DNA from: Gammaproteobacteria bacterium
Lineage (GTDB): Bacteria; Pseudomonadota; Gammaproteobacteria; Xanthomonadales; Wenzhouxiangellaceae
Assembly (NCBI GenBank): GCA_021772985.1
Contig: JAJFKX010000046.1
Coordinates: forward strand, 1 to 64,000
Length of the DNA: 64,000 nucleotides
Reading direction: 5' to 3'
Shown: piece after piece, positions 25,047 through 35,006 of the stretch
Numbering within the stretch: position 1 is the first letter of the stretch
Layout of the letters: every line of letters begins with the position of its first letter
Translations under genes and position numbers: made by a program
Notes under the pieces: generated by a model
The model's database searches: none
What the model was told of the DNA's origin: nothing
What the model saw: only the letters and a program-made list of their open reading frames with translations

Positions 25047-26069
25047 CTATTCATCAAATCGGAGTTTGCGCATGATAATGCGGGCAGTTTTGTTGCGGCC
25101 CATCGCGCCGCGGTGTGTGTTGAAGTAAATAACTTTACCGTCACTGGTAACGCCAATCGAATTGGGCTCTTCAATAGTTGCAACTCCGGTAATACCGTCT
25201 TCGTATCCAGGCAAGCCGGTGCCGGTAACAATTCCATATGCGCCGGTTTCAGGATTGACTACATAAATGACGTGATCCCAGATTTTGTTTACATATAGCA
25301 TCCCATTGGCAAACACATTGTGCGCATTGCCTCTGCCTGGCAGTTCGACAATGCTGGTTAACACGCCTTCAGGTGTCCATTTGAAAACATTACCGCTATC
25401 CAGGTCGGCGATATAAATATTGCCATCCTGATCGATCGTAACGCCATTGGGCTGGGTCATACGGTCATCTTGCAATACAACCTCAGCATCACCGCCATTT
25501 TGTGGCACACGCGCCAGGAATTTACCTCGCGAGTTGGCAACAATGAAATCTCCATCAGGCCGCTGAACGATACCTACCGGCCCATTGAGATTAGCTTCTG
25601 AAAATAAGCTTCGTGTTCCGTCTGGCGATAGCTTGTATATCCTGTTGTTAGTCCATTCACTCTGCAGCAGATCGCCATTGGCAAGCACCAGATTCCCGGA
25701 TGGGTCATCAAATTCGCCGCTATACAAAACAGTTTCCCCGTCCGGCGTGATTTTCCAGATATGGCTGCCTAGATCCGCTGTGTAAATATTACCGTCTTTA
25801 TCTATGGTTAAGCCGCCAATCAGGCCATCAGAAACAAGCTCAATGCTGGTTTCGAGTGTGGTGGTTCTATGCGGTGGTATGGGCGAGCCGTCTGACATCA
25901 GATCTGATGCATTTAATATGCGGCTATCTTTGCTTGGCCTGGTGTCGCTGACCGGTGGTAATTTGGTTTCATCCGAACACGCTGCTGTGCTGAGCATAAT
26001 GGCCACTATCAGTGACGCCGTAAGATAGCGTATGAGTGGTATTGATTTCCTGATAGTTGGATGCTTCAT
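25047..26069 (-). CDS. NHL/SMP-30-like beta-propeller lipoprotein
   Basis: 340 residues. A signal peptide with lipobox LSTAAC is followed by repeated blades with the pattern DxxGNIYxAD (KDGNIYTADLGSHIWKITPDG, QDGNIYIADLDSGNVFKW), about six in all. This is the NHL / Vgb / SMP-30 gluconolactonase-like propeller. Without clear metal ligands I cannot assign lactonase activity. The start ATG 26069 follows GAGAG. It is divergent from the winged-helix/TPR regulator at 26213 and upstream, on the same strand, of the small genes leading to RHS module A. Confidence 0.8.
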   Translation of the reverse strand: MKHPTIRKSIPLIRYLTASLIVAIMLSTAACSDETKLPPVSDTRPSKDSRILNASDLMSDGSPIPPHRTTTLETSIELVSDGLIGGLTIDKDGNIYTADLGSHIWKITPDGETVLYSGEFDDPSGNLVLANGDLLQSEWTNNRIYKLSPDGTRSLFSEANLNGPVGIVQRPDGDFIVANSRGKFLARVPQNGGDAEVVLQDDRMTQPNGVTIDQDGNIYIADLDSGNVFKWTPEGVLTSIVELPGRGNAHNVFANGMLYVNKIWDHVIYVVNPETGAYGIVTGTGLPGYEDGITGVATIEEPNSIGVTSDGKVIYFNTHRGAMGRNKTARIIMRKLRFDE

Positions 26070-26164
26070 AGGGTTCTCTCAGCCAAAAGAGCATGTGCAT
26101 TCTGGCGCATGTTTAATCGATTCCCGGAATGTATACTGGCTGTTTTACAGACTCAATCACCAAA

Positions 26165-26208
26165 GTCTGAATTCGGTCTGAATTCGACCTGAATTCGGCC
26201 TGAATTTA
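26165..26208. promoter_or_regulatory. Four 11-bp direct repeats before a CadC-like regulator
   Basis: Four consecutive 11-bp units of form (G/A)(T/C)CTGAATT(C/T)(G/A), each carrying GAATTC or its variant, end 4 nt before the ATG at 26213. Spacing of about one helical turn suits cooperative binding on one DNA face. They occupy the space where a Shine-Dalgarno site would be. The site may serve this gene, the divergent lipoprotein gene, or both. Confidence 0.6.
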
Positions 26209-26212
26209 CATA

Positions 26213-27670
26213 ATGTCTAATATAAACAACTACTTAAAGAGTAAGAGTTGCTGGGCCAGATTTGCTGGATTTCGGCTTGACCTTAATTCTCACCAGTTAT
26301 ACAGGGGGGCAGAACGCATTCCGCTTCCAGCCCGGGCGGGGCAGGTTCTTGGTTTGCTTGTGCGCAACCACGGCGTACTGGTTTCCCGTGATCAAATCAG
26401 TGACGAAATCTGGGGCAGCCGGCATATTGATTTTGAGGCTAGCCTCAACACCGCGATCCGATCGATCAGACGTGCGTTGAACGATGAAGCCGCTAACCCG
26501 TCGTTTGTTGAAACGGCGCCACGCCACGGTTATCGTTTTCTTCAGGTGCCAGAGTTTTCAGACACATTGCCGGACACACCAAAGCATCCAAGGTTAAGCA
26601 CCCGTCAAAAAAGCCTTGTCACTGCGACAGGCATACTGACCACGCTGTTAATTGCAATGGCCATTTTTTTCTTGCTGCCACACAATCCAACCCTCGAAAA
26701 TGAAGGGCTTGCGATACAAGCCTATGTGGAGTCGCCAGGTTATAAGGATTACATACGCGGTTGTTATGCCCAGTCACACGGCGAATTAGACAAAGCTGAA
26801 ACACACTTTGAAGCAGCTCTTAAGGTCGACCCGAATCTAGCACCGGCGTACGTGGGTTTAGCCCGGGTCAATGTCCGCAATCGTAAATTGGGTTGGAATA
26901 AGATTCTCACAGCACAAAGCTTAGTCGATAAGTCAATTGCGATTGATGCAGATCTTGTTGCGGCAAATATTCTGAAAGCCGCTATGGCACTCTACTATTG
27001 GCGTGATCACGCATTGGCGAAAATACATATTGAAAAAGCGCTCGCTATTGCACCGAACGATCCTGATGCTCTGGTAGTCAATGCCCATCTCAACATCATC
27101 GAAGGTAACGCAAACATCGCATTGCAATCCATCGCCAAAGCGTACCAGTTGCACACTCAATCGGCGACGCATTATGGCTGGATCCTCTACAAGGCTGGCA
27201 ATTGGAACGACGCCGAACGCATGTGCAAAACAAGCGACGAACTGAACGGACAATCGGAATCCACACTTGATTGCATCATTCACATCAATCACAGTCAGGG
27301 TGATCACGCGGAGGCAGCCGAATTCGGGTTGCAGTTGATGGCATTGCGTGGTGCTGCAGAACTTGAGCTCGATACGGTTCGTGAAATGGTCGACGCAAGC
27401 GCGCGAGAGGCTGCTTATTGGGAGTGGACGTTGGATTGGCTTGACGCCAATCATACTAATATCTCAGATGCCCTCTCTAGGAAAGGCGTCACGCTGACGA
27501 TGCTTGGCCGATATGATGAAGCGATTGAGGTATTTGAACACGCATTTGATCAGAATGGAGAACCATTTTTGGCTTTCTTTGCAGTTGACCCGCGTGTCGA
27601 TAAATTACGAACGCATGAAAGTTTTACGGCACTGGCTGAGCGCAGCCGCTTGTCATTGGCACAAGACTAA
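26213..27670 (+). CDS. CadC/ToxR-like membrane regulator with TPR sensor domain
   Basis: 485 residues. The N-terminal winged helix (~15-105) has PLPARAGQVLGLLVRNHGVL, RDQISDEIWG, IRSIRRALND and ETAPRHGYRF, the Trans_reg_C/OmpR fold. A membrane helix lies at ~136-155 (LVTATGILTTLLIAMAIFFLL). The C-terminal ~330 residues hold TPR-like repeats (DKAETHFEAALKVDPNLAPA, HIEKALAIAPNDPDALV). The protein should bind DNA from the inner membrane and receive a periplasmic protein signal. No normal ribosome site is visible before ATG 26213 because the 11-bp repeats fill that space. Confidence 0.88.
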   Translation: MSNINNYLKSKSCWARFAGFRLDLNSHQLYRGAERIPLPARAGQVLGLLVRNHGVLVSRDQISDEIWGSRHIDFEASLNTAIRSIRRALNDEAANPSFVETAPRHGYRFLQVPEFSDTLPDTPKHPRLSTRQKSLVTATGILTTLLIAMAIFFLLPHNPTLENEGLAIQAYVESPGYKDYIRGCYAQSHGELDKAETHFEAALKVDPNLAPAYVGLARVNVRNRKLGWNKILTAQSLVDKSIAIDADLVAANILKAAMALYYWRDHALAKIHIEKALAIAPNDPDALVVNAHLNIIEGNANIALQSIAKAYQLHTQSATHYGWILYKAGNWNDAERMCKTSDELNGQSESTLDCIIHINHSQGDHAEAAEFGLQLMALRGAAELELDTVREMVDASAREAAYWEWTLDWLDANHTNISDALSRKGVTLTMLGRYDEAIEVFEHAFDQNGEPFLAFFAVDPRVDKLRTHESFTALAERSRLSLAQD

Positions 27671-27721
27671 AGCACCACCTTCAGTTCTCCACTCCAGCGG
27701 TGGTTGCGTTACTGCTAACCG

Positions 27722-28345
27722 TCAAAAAAGATTGCGCAGCCTGGTAACACACTCATCGAAATTACACACAGAATTCCCATCACGATCACCAAAGAAAATA
27801 TTAACAAAGTAAATCTGTCCCACATCAAGAATGCAGCCAACGGGTGCGATTGAAGTGCTGTGCCGCCAGTTGGTATTGGCTTTGACTGCCGGAAAGTTAA
27901 CATCACATGCACCGTCTGTGGTTTGTAATACTCCCGGACAACGATCGATAGACATAATTAAACCGCCGACATTGGGTACCGGTGCCTGTACGGTGGATAG
28001 CGCACCGCTTTCAGGGGTGTTGGGGACAGTGAATTCCAGTGCCATGTATTCGCCGTTATTCACGGCAATATTGACCGCATCACCATTCGGGCCAGGCCAG
28101 TCCACGAATAGTAAATCATTATATTCCGTAAGGCTGGTATCCCTGACCGGAACCACAGGCTGGGGACAAGCACCATCAAAATCTTCAAATCCGTCGACCA
28201 GTAATTCTTCCGGGCCACCGAGAAACTGGCCCATAGCAGGTGGGGGTAGAATCATTAGGCAGAACAACGAAATAACTGTTGCTGCCAGGTGATTGGGTTT
28301 GGGATGCAATACACGGCTGATACCGCCGGGGCGCGCTATAAGCAT
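27722..28345 (-). CDS. Secreted protein of unknown function with DGFE motif
   Basis: 207 residues from ATG 28345 (AGGA 9 nt upstream). A signal peptide ends PPAMG|Q. The mature N-terminus has ELLVDGFEDFDGACPQP, a DGFE signature like that ending the G8-domain protein. Six Cys residues (IDRCPG, DGACDVN, VGCILD, VCNFDECV) suggest a disulfide-rich extracellular domain. The function is not recognised. It is convergent with the regulator at 26213. Confidence 0.65.
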   Translation of the reverse strand: MLIARPGGISRVLHPKPNHLAATVISLFCLMILPPPAMGQFLGGPEELLVDGFEDFDGACPQPVVPVRDTSLTEYNDLLFVDWPGPNGDAVNIAVNNGEYMALEFTVPNTPESGALSTVQAPVPNVGGLIMSIDRCPGVLQTTDGACDVNFPAVKANTNWRHSTSIAPVGCILDVGQIYFVNIFFGDRDGNSVCNFDECVTRLRNLF

Positions 28346-28719
28346 GGGCTATATTCCTATCTGTGAAGTATATTAATTCCACAGTGCTGGCTGGATGAGC
28401 CAAAGATTCAGTGTGCTCACAACACGGTGCAGAATTATTCAAACAGAAAGAATGTTTTAAAAATGTAAAAATGAATCTTTAGGTCAGTTTGTTAAATCCG
28501 CATTTAAAATAAACTAGATCAGCTAGTGTTTATCGTGCCTAGGGGTGCGAGGGTCTGATTCTTGAATGTTGCCTGCCTGAAAAGGGTCCTAGTAATAACG
28601 ATCCAAGGTTATCTTGCATATGACATTATGGATCTAATATGTCCTGAATTTGTCATTATTTACATTTAGCTTAAGATAGAGTAATCTAATATAAAATATC
28701 CTAAAAGGGGATAATAACT
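28346..28719. other. Intergenic, AT-rich divergent promoter region
   Basis: 374 bp between two divergent genes. Apart from an AAGGGG ribosome site just before 28720, I see no gene, RNA or clear operator. Confidence 0.5.
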
Positions 28720-31700
28720 ATGTGTAGGAAAGCGCTTTATATAATATTTTCAGTGTGCTACATGCCAGTTATTGCAATAAGCGAAACATATTTCCCGGAA
28801 CCTGTTTCTTGGGAAGAATTGCTTATAGTACAGTCAGACTCATTATTGTCAGTTAACCAACTTGGTATCACTGGTTGCTCAGGCGCGGGGAATATTGGGT
28901 TAGGTGATATTGAGCTATCTAATATCGTTTACCAGAGTATTTTACATGCAAAATATGTATGGGAAGAATACACTAACAAGCATAATTTGAAATGCATTAA
29001 CCTTAGAGTTCCAGATATTGGCTTCCTGAATGAAGGCGAAGCTCGAACGTTGTTAAGTGCAAGTGCCGGCATAGGATTTGAAGATAAAGGGTATTATGAG
29101 CAGGCATATTATTTTAATAGAGCAAATAATTTAGTTGCATGTGAAGAGGAGGGCCCAGTTGAGCCTGGAATAGATTTCGAAAATGAATCATCATCTCAAG
29201 AAATAATTGAACTGGGTGAGTCGTATTATGCACTTGATGATTATGTGATTGATGGAGATCAGTTTGGGGGTGGGGCCAATTCGGATGATGAATTGGAGTT
29301 GATTGGGGGCTTAAACTATTCTCATATCGAGCATATACCATCGCATCTTAATAATGCAATTCATGCTCTACCAGATGATGGTAGCTTCAGTGCTTCATGT
29401 CTGGATCAATATCCTAATAATTATCAGGGCAGTGTTAACAATTACGAATCAGATGGGGAAGTGACAAGCCCTAATGGTGGGCAAACATTAGAGGGTGTAT
29501 ATGGTGCCGATGATAGAATAAATACGCCAAACCCAGCAAATGGTATAAGTGTAACTTATAGATATCGTAGTGGGCCTACTAGTAATTGCAATATAGAAAG
29601 TTCAGCAGTATTGATAGATGAGTTGTTGGCTGTAGGTGCAGCACACAATATTACTGGGACAGAGGCTAATGTGAATTGTCCTGGGGATTTATATAAAGCT
29701 GAATTGGATATAGGTAAAGCGCTTACGCCTTCGGGTATTACAGTAATTGCAAAAATTGATGCCTATAAGTTTGAAAAAGCACTTAACTATAATTGTAGCC
29801 CACAGTGTTCATCTGTATTTAAGTTTGGGCATGATTATGGAGCGCTTTACCTTTCAAGGCCGTTTGTAAATCCCTTGGCACTACCTTTAGGTTTGCTTGG
29901 CACTTCGGGGATTACGATCTCAGGCTATCCTGAGCAAGTTTTAGATGGGGTGCCGCCTGTTATCAAGAATGCGCAAGGACATTATTATGCTACTGGACCC
30001 ACTATAGATATTAATCTAGTAGATGCATCTCAAGTTATTATATCAAGAGTTGATAAAACCCATGGGCAAAGTGGAGGTGGAGTGTTTAATGATCAATTAT
30101 ACCCAGTGCCTGTGTTTCCTCAAATTGTGGGTATTAATTCCAGCATAGTCAGTGTTGGGGGCTCTTATTATAATTTAGAGGCAAGATTAAATGCTTCAAA
30201 AAAGCAGGAAATTATGAATTGGTCCATGATGGTTATGGATTCAAGAGTAAGCGCAAATATACCATTTCATATTGATTTATTAGGTGATGCTGAACTTACA
30301 GCAGTATTGATATCATTCGCTGGATCAGCACCAACCAATGGTTTTCAAGTTCAAAGCGCAGAACCATTGGATTGGATACTTAACAATGACATAGAATTAG
30401 GAAGTGGTGGGTCGTTGGAGGCTAATCAATATAGAGTTGCACGAGCAGGGCACCATGTAATTACAGTGGTCGCGAATGATGGTGTTCATAATGCGGTGTT
30501 TTCTAAGCTGGTAAACTTTTTGGGGCCTGCAGGAGTAATTTCTATTCCGGACCCGGGGTATTGTATTGTTGACCTTGCAAACTCTAATGGTAATACATGT
30601 TATGTAACTTTGGATTGGTCGACAGAGGATGCTGGCAATCTTACGCCAATTGTAGTTAATAACTTCATTGATGGAGTGATTGCTACTGGAGGCATGGGGA
30701 GTGTAAATTCTCAGGTGGGCAATATTCCAACCCTTTTTAGTTTGCATGAATCAGCCAATAAAATACTTGTGCTTGATGAAGTAAGCACACAAGCGCAAGT
30801 GCCTACAGGCGAGTTTTATTCAGATCTTTCTATTTGTTCACTGCAACCGTCGCCCACCGCTCCTGATGGAGCCCCTCGCGACCCAAAGTCCACGCCTCCT
30901 GGCTGCGATGTCACTCTCTTTTGGGATAATGTGACTTATGCAGACCCATATATTTTTTATAGAAACTCAAACGAATCTGAATGGTATCAATTAGGAGATC
31001 GTATTAACTGCGGAGTAGGGCCTTGCTCTGGAAGCAGAAATACTGCAGATGTAGTGCCTGAGTTGATACATAGTGGTGGAGGCGGTATTGTATTTAAACT
31101 CGCTCAGTTCGGCGATCCAAATTCTGGTGGATTGGGTGATGAAATAACTATCACTGCAGAACGTTATGCGGATTTATTTGAATTTGATGATAGTTATGAA
31201 TACGCTAATTTGGCTAGTCTTGGCACGGTTCAGAATAACCATAATTTCCATAGACCTGCTGAGTACGACCCAAGTATAGATATAGATACTTTTGCATTAC
31301 CTGTCAACAACATTTCACAAGATACTGCTTTGAAAGCTGAGACAATTAATATCTCAACAGGTCTTAGCACAGATTTGGATGTCTCATGCGTGGGTGAATT
31401 AAGAGTAACAAATGCTATTTCAGGTATTGAAAGTATTTATGGTAATCATGAATTTGGTATCAATCCGAATATAGTAGTACAGAATGGGGTTGAAGTTGGT
31501 TCTAAAACTGTAACATGGGTCGCCCAGCGCACATCATCTTGGTTCCAAAATGGTATGCTCCATGAGTTGATATGTGATCAACATTTAATTACAGCTACTC
31601 GGCTATCAGGCAGTGCAGGTGAAAATCTGACCTATAGTATTCGTTTTTCTGAAGATTCCCAGGGAGGGGGTAATCAACCTGATTCTTTTGAAGATGATGA

Positions 31701-32043
31701 TACGCCATCAAATCCTAGCTTTTATGCCGGACCACAACAGCATAATTTTGCACAGAACGATATTGAAGATTGGATATTTTTTAGGGCCCAAGTTTTTGGA
31801 ACATATAGCGTAAGGACATCGGAGTTAGGTGCTAACGCGGATACTTGTATTGAGCTGTATGATCAGAATAATGATTTCGTTGGTAGTGATTGTGATAGTG
31901 GTCAAGGGCAGGCATCGAATATTGTATTTACAGTAACTCCAGGTCTTCCTTTTATAGATCAATTTTATGCTCGGGTAACAAACGAAAATGGGTTTTCTGG
32001 CGCAAATTCGGATTACACTTTAGTATTTTCTCTTGATGAATAA
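28720..32043 (+). CDS. Large AT-rich secreted protein with PPC-like C-terminal domains, unknown
   Basis: 1107 residues from ATG 28720 behind AGGGG. Signal peptide ~1-22. There are many Cys, Gly and Asn and no recognised catalytic motif. Two PPC-like segments are visible: one at ~825-900 (DLFEFDDSYEYANLASLGT) and one at ~985-1107 (PDSFEDDDTPSNPSFYAG, then DIEDWIFFRAQ). The latter is the typical EPDDxx...DxDWF pattern of secreted hydrolases and adhesins. Base composition is far more AT-rich than the flanking housekeeping-type genes, suggesting horizontal acquisition. It stands alone. Confidence 0.7.
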   Translation: MCRKALYIIFSVCYMPVIAISETYFPEPVSWEELLIVQSDSLLSVNQLGITGCSGAGNIGLGDIELSNIVYQSILHAKYVWEEYTNKHNLKCINLRVPDIGFLNEGEARTLLSASAGIGFEDKGYYEQAYYFNRANNLVACEEEGPVEPGIDFENESSSQEIIELGESYYALDDYVIDGDQFGGGANSDDELELIGGLNYSHIEHIPSHLNNAIHALPDDGSFSASCLDQYPNNYQGSVNNYESDGEVTSPNGGQTLEGVYGADDRINTPNPANGISVTYRYRSGPTSNCNIESSAVLIDELLAVGAAHNITGTEANVNCPGDLYKAELDIGKALTPSGITVIAKIDAYKFEKALNYNCSPQCSSVFKFGHDYGALYLSRPFVNPLALPLGLLGTSGITISGYPEQVLDGVPPVIKNAQGHYYATGPTIDINLVDASQVIISRVDKTHGQSGGGVFNDQLYPVPVFPQIVGINSSIVSVGGSYYNLEARLNASKKQEIMNWSMMVMDSRVSANIPFHIDLLGDAELTAVLISFAGSAPTNGFQVQSAEPLDWILNNDIELGSGGSLEANQYRVARAGHHVITVVANDGVHNAVFSKLVNFLGPAGVISIPDPGYCIVDLANSNGNTCYVTLDWSTEDAGNLTPIVVNNFIDGVIATGGMGSVNSQVGNIPTLFSLHESANKILVLDEVSTQAQVPTGEFYSDLSICSLQPSPTAPDGAPRDPKSTPPGCDVTLFWDNVTYADPYIFYRNSNESEWYQLGDRINCGVGPCSGSRNTADVVPELIHSGGGGIVFKLAQFGDPNSGGLGDEITITAERYADLFEFDDSYEYANLASLGTVQNNHNFHRPAEYDPSIDIDTFALPVNNISQDTALKAETINISTGLSTDLDVSCVGELRVTNAISGIESIYGNHEFGINPNIVVQNGVEVGSKTVTWVAQRTSSWFQNGMLHELICDQHLITATRLSGSAGENLTYSIRFSEDSQGGGNQPDSFEDDDTPSNPSFYAGPQQHNFAQNDIEDWIFFRAQVFGTYSVRTSELGANADTCIELYDQNNDFVGSDCDSGQGQASNIVFTVTPGLPFIDQFYARVTNENGFSGANSDYTLVFSLDE

Positions 32044-32598
32044 AGAGTTAATAGCGAGAATGTATGTATATAATCGTTTTGATTTCTTTTGTATGGAAGT
32101 TAAAAACAAAGACGGTGAATAAGCACTGGGATGGATGGGTTATTAGATATAAAATTGCTTGTTTTGGTTCTTTCTATGAGTAGATCTATTACCATTGTAT
32201 ATACAAGCGCTAATTTAACCTCAGCTCATGCATTATGAATAGGTAAAAGATGTTCCGCCCATTTTAAATATTTTTTAACATCACCAAGCATGAAAACAAA
32301 TAAATAATGTTGTATTAAGCTCGTTAATAACTAGAATAAAGTTTTTCCCGTTAACAGTATCGATTGTATTGCTTGCGTTCAGAGTAGGTGTAAAGTCACT
32401 TTACTTAGAGTTTGGGGCCTATCTTGGCTCGCCACCCTGCATGGAGTCAGGTATAGAAAAGGTTTGGGGATTTAATGTAAAATATTTACAGTTAATGAGG
32501 CTAATTATCAAGTTGGCTTCTTAACCGCAGTGTTATCTCTCATCAGTTACACTGTGAATAAAATTTCATTTCATTCATGGAATACGCAAGGAAAGTTT
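32044..32598. other. AT-rich intergenic region with one small palindrome
   Basis: 555 bp with no supportable gene. A perfect 7-bp inverted repeat around one base (GTAAAGT-C-ACTTTAC) lies at 32390-32404, about 195 bp before the next start, and may be an operator for it. The start of the next gene is preceded by AAGGA. Confidence 0.4.
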
Positions 32599-33564
32599 AT
32601 GAAAAACAAAGGTCTACTGGTTTTTTTGTTTGTCATGCTCGGTGTGATGTTTGAAACACAGGCGCAAGACATCCTGGATGGCTGGTATTTCAACCCTGAT
32701 CAGCCGGGAAGTGGATTCAATGTGAATACCCAGGCGAATATCACTGGTATCGCGTTATTTGATTTTGAACAAAATGGCGATAACCAGTGGGCTACTGCAG
32801 TGGATACCCTGTCGGTTGAAGATGGTTTCAACATTTTTGAAGCTGAGTTGCGGGCGCCTGAAAGTGGCGCTTGTTTCGAGTGCCCATATCTTCCCAATGA
32901 AGGCAATGCCTCTGGGGATATGATCCGAATCGATTTTCAGATTCTGGCCGGTGAGGATGGTAATACAGTTGCAGAAGTAACCCTAAGAGGACAGACGGAG
33001 ACCTATGTTCGTACCCTGTTCAATTTCAGGAGTGTGATTGACTACCTGTTATCGACATGGACACTGACACAGATAGTCCCGAGTCCAATATTTGATGGAA
33101 CGGTTACAGCCAACACACAAATGATCCGGTTTGATATGGTTGGAGTTCTCTCCGATGGCAGCCCTTTTGTCAGCGGCAGTGTGATCAGTAGTAACAATCA
33201 AATAGCCACGGCCGTGTTTGTGCCTCCTGACGGAGACTTCACAGAGGGAAGCATTGCACTCTTTGCTCCGGATACAATAGTGGGGTTGGATCAATTCTGG
33301 CTATTTCAGGCATTTAAGGAATCGTTGATCGGCGTTACAGCTGTTGGTGAGGACCCGATTACTGCAGTAGCCGATGGGAATAGTAATCTTTTTAGCGGTG
33401 GTCGTGTGGGCATTACCTTTAACAACAATGTGTTTACTCAGCAAAGTGCCCAGGCGTCAGGGGAGTTGGAATTGAGTAAGAATCAGATCATACCCGCTAC
33501 TCCGGAAGCCTATGCGGCGGGAGAAGCACTGAGGACAAAAATGCGTGAGATGAACTCAGAATAA
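32599..33564 (+). CDS. Secreted protein with GWYFNPDQPGSGF motif, unknown
   Basis: 321 residues from ATG 32599 behind AAGGA; a longer reading from 32530 would put the signal peptide internally. The signal peptide ends ETQA|Q. The mature N-terminus DGWYFNPDQPGSGFNVN resembles the GxWYxPxxSGxGF motif repeatedly seen in secreted proteins of Xanthomonadales-like bacteria, whose function is unknown to me. One Cys pair (GACFECPY) is present. It is 41 bp upstream of the GH109-like gene on the same strand, so the two may be co-transcribed. Confidence 0.7.
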   Translation: MKNKGLLVFLFVMLGVMFETQAQDILDGWYFNPDQPGSGFNVNTQANITGIALFDFEQNGDNQWATAVDTLSVEDGFNIFEAELRAPESGACFECPYLPNEGNASGDMIRIDFQILAGEDGNTVAEVTLRGQTETYVRTLFNFRSVIDYLLSTWTLTQIVPSPIFDGTVTANTQMIRFDMVGVLSDGSPFVSGSVISSNNQIATAVFVPPDGDFTEGSIALFAPDTIVGLDQFWLFQAFKESLIGVTAVGEDPITAVADGNSNLFSGGRVGITFNNNVFTQQSAQASGELELSKNQIIPATPEAYAAGEALRTKMREMNSE

Positions 33565-33605
33565 TAATGGGTGGCATGAGCTAATCCATTAGCTGACGAG
33601 CTTTG

Positions 33606-35006
33606 ATGATGAACAGGAAACAGTTTCTGCATTCCCTGCTAGGGGCTTCGGCGTATATAGCCAGCCCCTTATCGGTGTTGGGTCGGTCTGATCCGGAAGT
33701 GATGCAGGCAGCTCTGGACAGCGTCGTCCAAAAGGCTACTGGCAAAGCTTTCGGAATCAAAAGCAATCCGATAGCAAAAGTACGGGTTGGCATGATAGGC
33801 CTGGGAAATCGTGGCAAAACCTTATCGGAGATGTTGAGTTGGTTGATCCAAAATGACCGTGCCGAGCTGGTCGCCGTATCCGATCTGAAGCCGGAAAAAG
33901 CCAGTAGAATAATCGACAGCATTCAACCACTGCAACAACAAAAAATCCAAAGCTACGTCAAAGATGAAAATGACTGGAGTAACCTGGTTAAACGGGACGA
34001 TCTGGACCTGATCATTATTGCCACCCCCTGGGAATGGCATACCCCGATGGCCATCGAGGCAATGCAAAATGGCAAACACGTTGCCTGTGAGGTGCCGATA
34101 GCCTATACGATTGAAGACTGCTGGAAAATCGTTTCGACTGCTGAACAGACTCAGCGGCATTGCATCATGCTGGAAAATTGCTGCTATAACGAAGAAGAGT
34201 TATGGGTGCTGAATATGGTTGAAAACGGCGTATTCGGTGATTTGACCCATGCCGAAGGTGCCTACATCCATGATTTAAGAAAGCACCTGCTGAGTGATGA
34301 TTATTATGAAAATCAATGGCGGGTTAAGCATCATCAAAGCCGTGACGGGAATTTTTATACCACTCACGGGCTGGGTCCGATCAGTATGTACCTTGGTATT
34401 GGCCGTGGTGACAGCTATGCACACTTAACTTCCATGAGTTCCCGGGAGTTGAACCTCAGCCAAACTGCAGCTCGAATGGGTTCACCGTATACGTCGATCA
34501 AATGTGGTGATATGAACACCACCATGGTAAAAACTGCAAAAGGCAAAACCATTATGATGCAGTTTGATGTGCACACCGGCAGTCCATATTCCCGGATTAA
34601 CAAGTTGGTGGGTACCAAAGCAGTGCATGATGGCTACCCCAGCCGGTTATATATTGATAATCCTGATGAGTTATTGTACTGGGGACATCAATGGCTGCCG
34701 GAAACTGAATATCAGCAATATCGGGAACGCTATAAGCACCCGTTGATAACAAAGTTGCAGGGCATCAGTCAGGAATTTAAGCAGGGGCATGGGGGAATGG
34801 ATTTTGTCATGATCTACCGGCTGATTACCTGTTTGAATCTGGGCGTCCCATTGGACCTGAATGTTTACGATGGTGTTATGTGGAGTGCTGTTACGCCGTT
34901 GTCGGAGCTGTCGGTGCTGCAAAACAGTCATTCAGTCAATATGCCTGACTTCACCGGTGGTGTTTGGCAACAGGAAAATACCCATGAGGTTATGCGTGCG
35001 TTATAA
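33606..35006 (+). CDS. Gfo/Idh/MocA oxidoreductase, GH109-like
   Basis: 466 residues from ATG 33606. An N-terminal Tat-like leader has MNRKQFLHSLLGAS (RK rather than RR) and a hydrophobic run. The Rossmann NAD motif is VGMIGLGNRG (~residue 62). The core has ATPWEWHTPMAIEAMQNGKH and CEVPIAY, where an EKP-type Lys is replaced. The C-terminal domain carries NFYTTHGLGPI, close to the GH109 alpha-N-acetylgalactosaminidase signature, as are NCCYNEEE and the length. Such enzymes hydrolyse glycosides by an NAD-dependent redox mechanism. The substrate is inferred only from the family. Confidence 0.85.
   Translation: MMNRKQFLHSLLGASAYIASPLSVLGRSDPEVMQAALDSVVQKATGKAFGIKSNPIAKVRVGMIGLGNRGKTLSEMLSWLIQNDRAELVAVSDLKPEKASRIIDSIQPLQQQKIQSYVKDENDWSNLVKRDDLDLIIIATPWEWHTPMAIEAMQNGKHVACEVPIAYTIEDCWKIVSTAEQTQRHCIMLENCCYNEEELWVLNMVENGVFGDLTHAEGAYIHDLRKHLLSDDYYENQWRVKHHQSRDGNFYTTHGLGPISMYLGIGRGDSYAHLTSMSSRELNLSQTAARMGSPYTSIKCGDMNTTMVKTAKGKTIMMQFDVHTGSPYSRINKLVGTKAVHDGYPSRLYIDNPDELLYWGHQWLPETEYQQYRERYKHPLITKLQGISQEFKQGHGGMDFVMIYRLITCLNLGVPLDLNVYDGVMWSAVTPLSELSVLQNSHSVNMPDFTGGVWQQENTHEVMRAL

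Noticed and set aside
24908-25237. 109-codon minus-strand ORF
   Set aside because: It overlaps the end of the lipoprotein gene in another frame and has no ribosome site or recognisable features.
27675-27710. ACCACC / GGTGGT hairpin between convergent genes as a terminator
   Set aside because: Short stem, long loop and no T tract.
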